This document shows, piece after piece, positions 16,749 through 24,839 of a DNA stretch of 53,679 nt. The translations under genes and the position numbers were made by a program. Within the stretch, counting starts at the first letter, position 1, and each line of letters begins with the position of its first letter. The notes under the pieces were generated by a model, which did no database searches, was not told where the DNA came from, and saw only the letters and a list, made by a program, of their open reading frames with translations. Source of the stretch: Bacilli bacterium (GTDB taxonomy: Bacteria; Bacillota_I; Bacilli_A; ML615J-28; CAG-313); NCBI GenBank assembly GCA_900752975.1, contig CAADXH010000088.1, positions 1-53,679 on the forward strand, in the 5' to 3' direction.

Positions 16749-18063
16749 ATGGAAAATTATACTTTACGGATGCTCGGGTATGGGCGTAAATATGTTAAAT
16801 TTGATAATGGGCTCATATATTTGTAGTGCATTACTTACTGGTGGGTTTAATCAAGAAGATATTGGTGTGTGGACCTTTGGTAAAGAAAATTTAGTTATTG
16901 CCGCGGTTTGGAGTGCTATTGTTGTAGTAGCTAAAATCATTGATGGTGTTGTTGATATTCCTATGGCATCATTTACGGATAATCTAAAAACTAGATGGGG
17001 AAAAAGGAGACCAGCAATTTTAATTGGTATGATACCAATGATTCTTGCATATCTTGGAATGCTACTTCCAATGAATAATACTGCCACAATGTTCAACACA
17101 GTAATGTATGGCATATTTTTATGTATTTTCTATTCATTCTATACGTTAACAATGGTTACATATTATGCGACATTCTCAGAAATAGTTGATAATGAAAAAG
17201 ATAGATTGTTTTTATCAAATGTAAAATCAGTGTGTGATATTTTCTATTTTATTTTAGGTTATGCATTAATACCTATATTTATTGGCCTAAGAATTAATAT
17301 AAGAATTGTATCATTAATATTTTTACCATTTGTTTTGACAATGTTAATACCGCTTTTTATGATTAAAGGTGATGATAATAGAAATGAAAAAACAGAAAAA
17401 GTTAAATCAATAAGTTTAATTAAATCACTAGTTTATGCATTTAGAAATAAAACATTTATTATATGGATGTTAGTATATTCATTTATGACTTTTGGTGTAC
17501 AATTGTTTATAGGTGGTATTAATGAATTTTTCTCTTATCACGAATTATCAATGTCAATAATTATGGCCGCATCTTTTGCACCTGTACCATTTACTTTAAT
17601 ACTATATAATTATATAACTAAGAAAAAAGGATTTGGCTTTTCTTTTGGTTATACGTTAATTATATTTGTTGCCGGAATGCTTATGATGTTCGGCTGTAAA
17701 TTTATAGAAGATGGAACTGCAAAATTAATACTTGGACTAGCATCTGGTATTGTATGTTCATTTGCGGTGGGATCACTATTCTCAGTTGCTTACTCTATCC
17801 CATCATATCTTGCAAGTAAAGAAGAAAAAGAAACAGGTATAGCACATTCTGCAATGTATTTTGCGGTACAAGGTTTGTTTGCAGGGGTATTTACGGGCCT
17901 TGCTACGGGTGTTGTTTTAGTAACATTAAAAGAAACTGGAACAATTTATTTATTAACTGTTGTTGCAGCATTGTCTTGTATTATTGCTTTCCTTTTAATG
18001 AACATTCTTCCTGTTTCAATTAAAAACTTTGGAAAAGAGTCAGATACGGATAATGAAGAATAA
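16729..18063 (+). CDS. MFS_2/GPH-family transporter, possibly for a lysophospholipid
   Basis: A 444-residue, 12-helix transporter of the glycoside-pentoside-hexuronide (MFS_2) family: KIIDGVVDIPMASFTDNLKT, RWGKRRPAILIGMIP between TM2 and TM4, and MVTYYATFSEI in TM4 are its hallmarks. Most members move sugars with cations, but the animal lysophosphatidylcholine importer MFSD2A belongs to the same family. Here the gene overlaps the patatin gene by 20 bases and plsX by 11 bases, inside a lipid operon, so a lysolipid or fatty-acid substrate is inferred. AGGAGA precedes ATG 16729. A sugar substrate remains the default alternative. Confidence 0.8.
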   Translation: MKKLNSKWKIILYGCSGMGVNMLNLIMGSYICSALLTGGFNQEDIGVWTFGKENLVIAAVWSAIVVVAKIIDGVVDIPMASFTDNLKTRWGKRRPAILIGMIPMILAYLGMLLPMNNTATMFNTVMYGIFLCIFYSFYTLTMVTYYATFSEIVDNEKDRLFLSNVKSVCDIFYFILGYALIPIFIGLRINIRIVSLIFLPFVLTMLIPLFMIKGDDNRNEKTEKVKSISLIKSLVYAFRNKTFIIWMLVYSFMTFGVQLFIGGINEFFSYHELSMSIIMAASFAPVPFTLILYNYITKKKGFGFSFGYTLIIFVAGMLMMFGCKFIEDGTAKLILGLASGIVCSFAVGSLFSVAYSIPSYLASKEEKETGIAHSAMYFAVQGLFAGVFTGLATGVVLVTLKETGTIYLLTVVAALSCIIAFLLMNILPVSIKNFGKESDTDNEE

Positions 18064-19000
18064 GAAAATAGTGATAGACACTTTAGGTGCTGATATGCTT
18101 CCTGCTGAAATATGCGAAGGTATTAAATTAAATAATAGTAAAGATTATCACTTTGTTGTGGTTGGACCTAAAGATGAGATTGAAAAAGTTCTAAATAATA
18201 GTGATTTGTCATATGAAATAATAGATACTTTTGATTATATAAGCAATAAAGAAAATCCAATAAGTATTATTAGAAATAGAGAGAGTTCATCACTTTATCT
18301 AGCTTTAGCAAATACCAAAAAAGATGACACAATAGGACTTATCAGTGCAGGTTCTACTGGTGCTATTATGGTAGGAAGCATGTTTATTCTAGGCTTAGAA
18401 GAAAACTTGCAATCAGCTATTCTTGCGTGTGTACTATATAAGTTTAATCATCAACCTTTTTGCTTAGTAGATTGTGGAGCAAATGTTAATCCTCTACCTA
18501 CGGATATGAAAGTATTTGCTGAACTTGGTTCAAAATTTATGAAAAGTTACAGCAATATAACAAATCCAAAAGTTGGACTATTGTCAGTGGGAAAAGAAAA
18601 AGGAAAAGGTAATGAACTTGTAAAAAAAGCATATGAACTACTGGAAAATAGTGACATAAATTTTATTGGTAACATTGAAATAGATAATGTTTTTAATAGT
18701 GATGTTGACGTTCTTGTTTGTGACGGATTTAGTGGAAATCTTTTATTAAAAAACACAGAAGCTATAGCACTTATGATTTCAGAAAAGATAGTGAAAAAAT
18801 ATTGTACAAATAAAGAGGATTTAGAAAAAATTAATAACTCAATCTTTAAATTATTTGCGTATAATGATCAAGCTGGTGCAATTCTTTTAGGAGTAAAAAA
18901 ACTAGTAATAAAAGTGCATGGTAAGGCTAATCGTTTAACTATTTCATCAGCAATAAATCAATTAATTGCTTTAAATGACGGTGGTTATAATAATAAATAA
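18053..19000 (+). CDS. plsX: Phosphate acyltransferase PlsX
   Basis: A 315-residue PlsX: KIVIDTLGADMLPAEICEGI at the start, SAGSTGAIMVGSMFILG (the SAGNTGA-like phosphate-binding block), FCLVDCGANVNPLP, GLLSVGKEKGKGNELVKKA, and VCDGFSGNLLLKNTEA. It interconverts acyl-ACP and acyl-phosphate and so links FakA product to PlsC-type enzymes that need acyl-ACP. In many Firmicutes plsX sits with fabD, fabG and acpP; here those elongation genes are replaced by activation and scavenging genes. ATG 18053 is favoured over TTG 18029 because it starts at the conserved first strand; it overlaps the transporter by 11 bases. Confidence 0.93.
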   Translation: MKNKKIVIDTLGADMLPAEICEGIKLNNSKDYHFVVVGPKDEIEKVLNNSDLSYEIIDTFDYISNKENPISIIRNRESSSLYLALANTKKDDTIGLISAGSTGAIMVGSMFILGLEENLQSAILACVLYKFNHQPFCLVDCGANVNPLPTDMKVFAELGSKFMKSYSNITNPKVGLLSVGKEKGKGNELVKKAYELLENSDINFIGNIEIDNVFNSDVDVLVCDGFSGNLLLKNTEAIALMISEKIVKKYCTNKEDLEKINNSIFKLFAYNDQAGAILLGVKKLVIKVHGKANRLTISSAINQLIALNDGGYNNK

Positions 19001-19020
19001 AAAATAAAGAGGAAATTAAT

Positions 19021-20937
19021 ATGGAAAATATTAAAAAAATAGTCACGGACCATATTAACAAATTAAATACTAGCGAAAAGAGTTTTGCTAGTATTTATGA
19101 TATTATGTTTAGTATTCCTGACAACGTAATGGTGGAAAGTTCTGATGGACTAGAAATTAAAAAAATCACTTATAGACAAATGGAACAACAAATTAAGCTA
19201 GCCGCAACGGCTCTTAAAAAACGTAATATTAAAGACCAATTTATAGGACTAGCATCTGACAATGGACCAGAATGGATCATTCTATTTTGGGCAATTCTCA
19301 TGAGTGGAAATAAACCATATTTAATTAATTTAAGATTTCCAGCGTCTTTTACGGGCTCTATCTTAAAAACACTCAGTGTTAATTATGTAATTGAAGTTAA
19401 CCAAAACATCGATTATGGTGTCACAATAATTGATTTTGAAGATTTGATGAGAGAAAATAGTTTATGTGATGATTTTCATTTTGCCAACGAAATTGCAATA
19501 TCAACCAGTGCCACTACCCTAAACCAAAAAATATGTATTTATACTGGTTCAGAGTTTTCAGAACAAGTGCTTAATACCAATTATGTTTTAAGTAAAAACA
19601 AGTTAATAAAAACCCATTATAATGGATCATTAAAATTACTTGCTTTTTTACCTTTATATCATATTTTTGGCCTTTCTGCTATGTATTTTTGGTTTTGTTT
19701 CTTTGGTAGGACATTGGTTTTTCTAAAAGATTATTCACCAAATACAATCCTTAATACTGTTAAAAAACATAAAGTTACACATGTTTTTGCGGTACCACTA
19801 TTATGGCATACTATTGAAAAAAATATCTTAAAAGAAGTTAATAGTAAGGATGAAAAGACCAAACAAAAGTTTTATAAAGGTCTTAAAGCTTCAACAAAAC
19901 TTCAAAAAATATTTCCATCATTAGGTAGAAAAATTGTTAAAAGAAAATTTGCTGAAGTAAATAACAAACTATTTGGTGACTCAGTTGCTTTTTGTATTAG
20001 TGGTGGTAGCTATTTAAAAGACTCAACCATGTATTTAATGAATGCCTTAGGTTATCCAATGCATAATGGATATGGAATGAGCGAAATAGGTATAACATCA
20101 GTTGAATTATCAGAAAAAATAACTGATCGGAATAAAAATAGTATTGGTAAACCATTTACTTCAATAGAATATAAAATTAATGAAAATCAAGAATTATTAG
20201 TACGTGGTAAATCAATTTGTCATAATATCATTATTAATGGTACTCATCATCATATTGATGATTGGTTTAATACTAATGATGTTGTAAAAATTGATAAAGA
20301 TGGAAGGTGCTATATTGTTGGTCGAAAATCTGAATTAATCATTGGGGAAAATGGTGAAAATATAAGTCCTGATGAAATTGAAAAAGAGTTTCTAATTCAA
20401 AATGTCATTAATTTTTCAGTGATGGGTGACCAACGAAAAGAAAAATTAATTATGGTAGTACAACTTCCAAAAGATGTTTTGAAAACCACTTTGTTTCATA
20501 TAAATGAAAGTATTAATGAACAAAATAACAAACTTCCGCTAAGCAGTAGGATTAGTCAAATTTATTATACATATGATCCTATAATGTCTGCCTCAGCCAT
20601 AAAAGTTAGTCGTAAATATTTAGAAAATCATATCCTTTCTAACGAAATAAAACTTTTAACTATTAATGAAATAGGAGTATCTGAATTTACAGATGAAAAA
20701 GTAGATGAGGAGTTACAAGCAATAATTTTAGAGTTATTTAGTAAAGCTCTAGGAATACCTTCTCAAGATATTGATTTAAATGCTAACTTTATGCTTGATT
20801 TAGGAGGAACAAGTTTAGATTATTTCAGCTTAGTTTCAGCTATTAATGAAAAATTTAATATTGACCTTAAAATGGATTATGAACATATGGCATATAGTGT
20901 TAATGATTTTGAAAAGGTTATTAAGGAACTACTATGA
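19021..20937 (+). CDS. Acyl-ACP/acyl-CoA synthetase fused to a C-terminal acyl carrier domain
   Basis: A 638-residue ANL-superfamily enzyme. The adenylation core has FLPLYHIFGLSAMYFW, SGGSYLKDSTM, GYGMSEIGITS (A5 motif), DWFNTNDVVKIDKDGRCYIVGRKSE (A7-A8) and a Lys near IKVSRKYL (A10). The usual P-loop (TSGTTG-like) is eroded to ISTSATTLNQKICIYTG, which is odd. Residues 560-638 form a carrier domain with DLGGTSLDYFSL, so Ser598 should take phosphopantetheine. It probably activates free fatty acids and loads them on its own carrier and/or the ACP downstream, like Aas. AAAGAGGAAA precedes the start; the stop overlaps the next gene as ATGA. Confidence 0.82.
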   Translation: MENIKKIVTDHINKLNTSEKSFASIYDIMFSIPDNVMVESSDGLEIKKITYRQMEQQIKLAATALKKRNIKDQFIGLASDNGPEWIILFWAILMSGNKPYLINLRFPASFTGSILKTLSVNYVIEVNQNIDYGVTIIDFEDLMRENSLCDDFHFANEIAISTSATTLNQKICIYTGSEFSEQVLNTNYVLSKNKLIKTHYNGSLKLLAFLPLYHIFGLSAMYFWFCFFGRTLVFLKDYSPNTILNTVKKHKVTHVFAVPLLWHTIEKNILKEVNSKDEKTKQKFYKGLKASTKLQKIFPSLGRKIVKRKFAEVNNKLFGDSVAFCISGGSYLKDSTMYLMNALGYPMHNGYGMSEIGITSVELSEKITDRNKNSIGKPFTSIEYKINENQELLVRGKSICHNIIINGTHHHIDDWFNTNDVVKIDKDGRCYIVGRKSELIIGENGENISPDEIEKEFLIQNVINFSVMGDQRKEKLIMVVQLPKDVLKTTLFHINESINEQNNKLPLSSRISQIYYTYDPIMSASAIKVSRKYLENHILSNEIKLLTINEIGVSEFTDEKVDEELQAIILELFSKALGIPSQDIDLNANFMLDLGGTSLDYFSLVSAINEKFNIDLKMDYEHMAYSVNDFEKVIKELL

Positions 20938-22214
20938 TTAAAGAAATATTACGTGTTTTGGCTATTATAACAGGTTGGCCAGTTCAACTTATATTCTTTA
21001 GTCGTAAAACCTATTATGAAGATAAAAAAAGTCAAGGAAGAAGAGTAAAAGGTGGAGCTATTATAATTTCTAATCACACAAGTATTATGGATTATATGGT
21101 AAATCTATTTATTTTCCCCTTTCGAAAATTATATTGTTTGATTGCTGAAGTAATATATAAAAAAGGTTTCTTTATGCGTTTTTTAGTAAATTGCATGGGT
21201 GGAATTAAAGTTGATCGTTTTAGTAAGGATTTAGGATTCATAGATGAAGGAGTAGCAGTACTTAAAAAAGGAAAACTTCTACAAATATTTCCAGAAGGTA
21301 GAATATCAAATGATAAAAAATTATTACCATTTACTCCATCTTATATTCTAATTGCTTTAAGAAGTGGGGTTCCAATTATCCCTGTTGTTGTTGATGGCAA
21401 TTATGGTTTATTTAAAAGAGTACATGTTTTAATAGGTAAGAAGATATATCTTAGTGATTACTGCAATTCTACTAATCCAACAAAAGAAGAACTTGAAAAA
21501 ATAAACAAAATTATTAGTCGAAAAATTACATTATTAAAAAATACTTTACAAGAAAAAATCGATCAAGATAAATGCAAATTTGGACTTTTAAGTAAACTTG
21601 CTTGGGATTTTGGTAGATTAACGGCATTTACATTTAACTTTGGATTTAGAATTAAAGTTTTTAATAAAGGTGTTAAGAAAAAAAACTTAAAGATTAAAGG
21701 TCGCTATATTATAGTTGCTAATCATGAAGCCTTCTTAGACCCGATAAAGTTAATATGTGTGTTTTGGCGCCGCCGTGTTAGAATTTTAACCGCTGAAGCA
21801 GTGTTTTCGAACAAAAAGTTTAGAAGTTTCATGATGGAGCGAATTGGTTGTGTTAAAATTGATAGAAATAAAAATGATATAGAATCGTTCAAAAAATGTC
21901 TCAATATTCTTAAAAATGGTGAAGTATTAATAATATTTCCTGAGGGACATTTGTCAAAGGATGGTACTCTCGATTCATTTAAATCTGGTGCTGTTTTAAT
22001 GGCAGCTCTTACCAATACTCCGATTCTTCCTATATATATGAAGAAAAGAGATAAATCAACAACACGTTCTAAAGTTTATCTTGGCGAACCAATAAAAATA
22101 GATATTCCTGATAATAGGATGGCTAGTATTAATCAGTTAGATGAATACTCACATAAATTATATCAAGCTATTACCGAATTAAAAGAAAAGTATGGAGAGA
22201 ATAATTATGAATAA
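20934..22214 (+). CDS. plsC: Tandem 1-acyl-glycerol-3-phosphate acyltransferase (two PlsC domains in one protein)
   Basis: A 426-residue protein built of two lysophospholipid acyltransferase domains. The first half has ISNHTSIMD (HX4D, residues 46-53), GGIKVDR, and IFPEGRIS (118-125); the second has VANHEAFLD (261-269), GCVKIDR and IFPEGHLS (334-341). Both keep the catalytic His/Asp and the FPEG substrate-binding motif, so both could be active. PlsC normally has one domain of about 240 residues. The partner synthetase upstream and the ACP downstream suggest that acyl-ACP is the donor. One domain could acylate lysophosphatidate and the other a lysophospholipid or glycerol phosphate; this is inference. 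Confidence 0.88.
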   Translation: MIKEILRVLAIITGWPVQLIFFSRKTYYEDKKSQGRRVKGGAIIISNHTSIMDYMVNLFIFPFRKLYCLIAEVIYKKGFFMRFLVNCMGGIKVDRFSKDLGFIDEGVAVLKKGKLLQIFPEGRISNDKKLLPFTPSYILIALRSGVPIIPVVVDGNYGLFKRVHVLIGKKIYLSDYCNSTNPTKEELEKINKIISRKITLLKNTLQEKIDQDKCKFGLLSKLAWDFGRLTAFTFNFGFRIKVFNKGVKKKNLKIKGRYIIVANHEAFLDPIKLICVFWRRRVRILTAEAVFSNKKFRSFMMERIGCVKIDRNKNDIESFKKCLNILKNGEVLIIFPEGHLSKDGTLDSFKSGAVLMAALTNTPILPIYMKKRDKSTTRSKVYLGEPIKIDIPDNRMASINQLDEYSHKLYQAITELKEKYGENNYE

Positions 22215-22452
22215 TGAAATACTTGAAAAACTAAAAGTTGTTGTATCAAATATTAAAGGAGTAAGTCTAGAAGACTTAGAATTTGTTGATGAAACAACGA
22301 GAATTAAAGAAGATTTAGGTTTAAATTCAATTGGAGTATTATACACAGTATTTGCGATTGAACGCACCTTTAATATTACGTTTGAAGATTTAGATTTTGA
22401 TTCTTTTCAAACTGTTGGTGATGTAATTAAGTATATTGGAAAAAACATTTAA
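22207..22452 (+). CDS. acpP: Acyl carrier protein
   Basis: An 81-residue acidic four-helix carrier. RIKEDLGLNSIGVLYTVFAI contains the phosphopantetheine Ser41 (DLGLNSIG in place of the usual D-S-L), and the rest (TRIKEDLG, FEDLDFDSFQTVGDVIKYI) fits ACP. ATG 22207 has GGAGAG eight bases before it; the upstream ATG at 22192 lies inside that ribosome site. It overlaps plsC by 8 bases. The N-S-I variation suggests a specialised ACP dedicated to this operon. Confidence 0.9.
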   Translation: MNNEILEKLKVVVSNIKGVSLEDLEFVDETTRIKEDLGLNSIGVLYTVFAIERTFNITFEDLDFDSFQTVGDVIKYIGKNI

Positions 22453-22453
22453 T

Positions 22454-22804
22454 ATGAAAAATCTTTGGGAAATAAAAGAAGTAAAACCTGGTGATATGAT
22501 AAGAATCTATAATGGAGTTTATTATCATTATGCAATATATTTAGGGAATAATCAGGTAATTCAGTTTGGTTCACCCGTTTACACATCAGATACTAAAAAT
22601 ATAAAAGTAGAAATTGTAAATAGTAGTGAATTTACCAAATATGGGTTTATTGAAGTCAGAAATTATACGTTGAAAGAGAAACTAAAAAAACGTAGACCTG
22701 AAGATATTATTACACTTGCAAAAAGCAAATTAGGTCAAACTGGATATGATTTTAAAAATAATAACTGTTTAAACTTTGTTGAAGAATGTGTATTCAAAAA
22801 ATAA
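22454..22804 (+). CDS. LRAT/NlpC-P60-like thiol acyltransferase or phospholipase
   Basis: A 116-residue protein with KPGDMIRIYNGVYYHYAIYL, the H-box of the LRAT (lecithin-retinol acyltransferase/HRASLS) branch of NlpC/P60, and NNCLNFVEECVFKK near the end, matching its N-C-E-x-F-V block. His25 and Cys105 would form the catalytic pair; the second His usually found near residue 37 is Gln/Phe here (QVIQFGS). Animal members are A1/A2 phospholipases and N-acyltransferases using an acyl-thioester intermediate. It is the last gene of the lipid operon, one base after the ACP stop. There is no signal peptide. Confidence 0.75.
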   Translation: MKNLWEIKEVKPGDMIRIYNGVYYHYAIYLGNNQVIQFGSPVYTSDTKNIKVEIVNSSEFTKYGFIEVRNYTLKEKLKKRRPEDIITLAKSKLGQTGYDFKNNNCLNFVEECVFKK

Positions 22805-22817
22805 GTATAATTATAGG

Positions 22818-22843
22818 CTTGCCATATCATTTGGCAAGTTTTT
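22818..22843 (+). terminator. Terminator of the lipid operon
   Basis: CTTGCCA pairs with TGGCAAG around ATATCAT-type loop sequence and is followed by TTTTT; it closes the ten-gene unit that starts near 12240. Confidence 0.85.
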
Positions 22844-22885
22844 AATTATAAGTGTATAACCAAATAAAAAGAAACATTATATAAC

Positions 22886-22914
22886 TTGAAAAAAAATAAT
22901 GAATGTGCTATAAT
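22886..22914 (+). promoter_or_regulatory. Promoter of the SIS-domain gene
   Basis: TTGAAA (22886-22891), 17 bp, then TATAAT (22909-22914). Confidence 0.85.
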
Positions 22915-22949
22915 TTTAACGAATTATTTATGAAAAAGGAGATAATATT

Positions 22950-24782
22950 GTGATTTACAAGACAATAACAAATTACAAAGAAGCAACAAAAGATTTTCTA
23001 GAAAATGAAAAGCAATTCCATTTAGGTGTTATACCTACTGAACAATCAAACCCTTTAACTAAAAACTTAAGTGCAACCATCGCTAAAGATACAGCTAAAG
23101 GCGTAAAAATGATTTTTAGTGCTGATAAGTACATCGCTGATGTAGCACGTGGACAATTTAATACTCCTGAATTTCAAGCATTTGTTGATGATATCAAGAG
23201 ATGTATGGATGAAAGAAAGAAAGTTGTTTTCTCAAGTGTTGGTGCATCAGGTCGTATGGCTATCCAAATGGATGGTGCTTGGAGAAGTTTCTGGCAAGGC
23301 TTAGTAGATAAAATTCCTGCACATCGTTTTGAATTCTTAGAAATGGCAGAAGTTGTAAGCAGTTTTACAACTGGTGGTGATCGTGCATTAGTACGTTCTG
23401 TTGAAAATTTTGAAGATTACATGACTTTTGGTGCAAAGCAAGTTGATGAAGCTGAAATGGGCCCTGGTGATGTTTTAGTAGCATTATCTGAATGTGGTCT
23501 TTCCGCAAGTATTAATGGTTCAGCTGTACGTGGTTATGAACTTGGTGTTAAGACTTATTATTTATTCTGTAATCCAGAAAAAATCTTAAGAACTCACCTT
23601 GACCGTGCTCGTGCTGTATTTGAATGTTTAGATGAATATGCAGCTAACAAAGCTAAAGGTATTGACAATGGTAAATACATTGTTAAAATTCCTCTATTTG
23701 TTGGTAATATGGCTGTATCTGGTTCAACACGTATGCAAGTAACAACAGTTGAATTATTAGCTGCAGGTGCTGCCTTAGAAGTTGCTGCGAATCGTTGGTT
23801 AAAAGAAAATTTAACTGAACAAGAATTAGCAGTAGTTGGTGGTGAAGTATTAACTCTTGACCAATATGCTGATGCATTTGTTTCATTAAATAAACAATTA
23901 TCAAGTGGTAAAGCTCTAAAAGGTCTTGCGAAAGCTGTAGAATTTGAAGTTAACACATACAACCAAAAAGGTTTAGTAACTTACATTACTCATGATTATC
24001 TACTAGATATTATGACAGATACAACTGAACGTCAACCAACGTTTACACTACCTCCATTCAGAAAGTTTAATGATCATACTAGTGAAGTATCTTGGGCATA
24101 TATTAAAGACCCTCTATACCCTAATGAAGTTGCATGGCAACAAGTATTCCGTCGTCCTATTAAAGGATTAGAATGGACTAAAGAAGATTATATCGAAATG
24201 AAAGCCAGTCAAGATATTATCAATAATCCTCCAAAAGTTAGTGGTAGTGAAGTATTAGAATATGTAATTGGTAATGAAGATGATCCATCAAGATATTCTC
24301 GTCCTTGTTCTCAATTAGTATTAATCGATGTTAATGGTTCAGCAACCCCTGAAATTGTTAAATGGTATAATAAAGAACTTGCTAAATATAGTGGTGGTAT
24401 CGTATTAAGATTTGGTCAAATCCCTGCTGAAAAGATTTCAAAAGATGAAATTAGAATTCCAGTTGAACTTCCAAGAACATGCACAGACATTCTATATCAT
24501 TTATTAGTTAAAGTTGCTTTCAATGCTTTAAGTACTGGAACAATGGCTAAAATGGGTAGAGTATATGGCAACTGGATGGTTCAAGTTCTTCCAACTAATA
24601 AGAAATTAATTGACCGTTCATCAAGAATTATCGCAAGTCTTGCGAAAATACCTTATGAAAAAGCAGTTGAAGAATTCTTCATTTCTTATTATAATCGTAA
24701 ACCAGAAGATGAATATCGTGAATCATATGTAGTTGAAACATTACGTCGTTTAGGCTTTGACCCTAATGCTGATATAAAATAA
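22950..24782 (+). CDS. Large double-SIS sugar-phosphate protein, MurQ/GCKR-like
   Basis: The 610-residue protein opens like an N-acetylmuramate 6-phosphate etherase: PTEQSNPLTKNLS, then a SIS-domain loop VVFSSVGASGRMAIQMDGAW, ALSECGLSASINGSAVRGYELG and MAVSGSTRMQVTTVELLAAGAALE. MurQ is about 300 residues; this protein adds a second, less obvious half with TLPPFRKFNDHTSEVSWAYI and may carry two SIS domains, as in glucokinase regulatory protein. It starts with GTG 22950 after AAGGAGAT and has its own promoter and terminator. Codon use is the most biased in the window (CGT, GGT, AAC rich), which suggests high expression. Exact substrate unknown; a PfkB kinase follows. Confidence 0.65.
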   Translation: MIYKTITNYKEATKDFLENEKQFHLGVIPTEQSNPLTKNLSATIAKDTAKGVKMIFSADKYIADVARGQFNTPEFQAFVDDIKRCMDERKKVVFSSVGASGRMAIQMDGAWRSFWQGLVDKIPAHRFEFLEMAEVVSSFTTGGDRALVRSVENFEDYMTFGAKQVDEAEMGPGDVLVALSECGLSASINGSAVRGYELGVKTYYLFCNPEKILRTHLDRARAVFECLDEYAANKAKGIDNGKYIVKIPLFVGNMAVSGSTRMQVTTVELLAAGAALEVAANRWLKENLTEQELAVVGGEVLTLDQYADAFVSLNKQLSSGKALKGLAKAVEFEVNTYNQKGLVTYITHDYLLDIMTDTTERQPTFTLPPFRKFNDHTSEVSWAYIKDPLYPNEVAWQQVFRRPIKGLEWTKEDYIEMKASQDIINNPPKVSGSEVLEYVIGNEDDPSRYSRPCSQLVLIDVNGSATPEIVKWYNKELAKYSGGIVLRFGQIPAEKISKDEIRIPVELPRTCTDILYHLLVKVAFNALSTGTMAKMGRVYGNWMVQVLPTNKKLIDRSSRIIASLAKIPYEKAVEEFFISYYNRKPEDEYRESYVVETLRRLGFDPNADIK

Positions 24783-24791
24783 TAAAAAATG

Positions 24792-24820
24792 GCGGTAATA
24801 GACATCTATTATCGCTTTTT
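24792..24820 (+). terminator. Intrinsic terminator
   Basis: GCGGTAATAGA pairs with TCTATTATCGC (one G-U) and is followed by TTTTT, between the SIS gene and the kinase gene. Confidence 0.8.
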
Positions 24821-24839
24821 CTTTTTAAGAAGGTGAACT

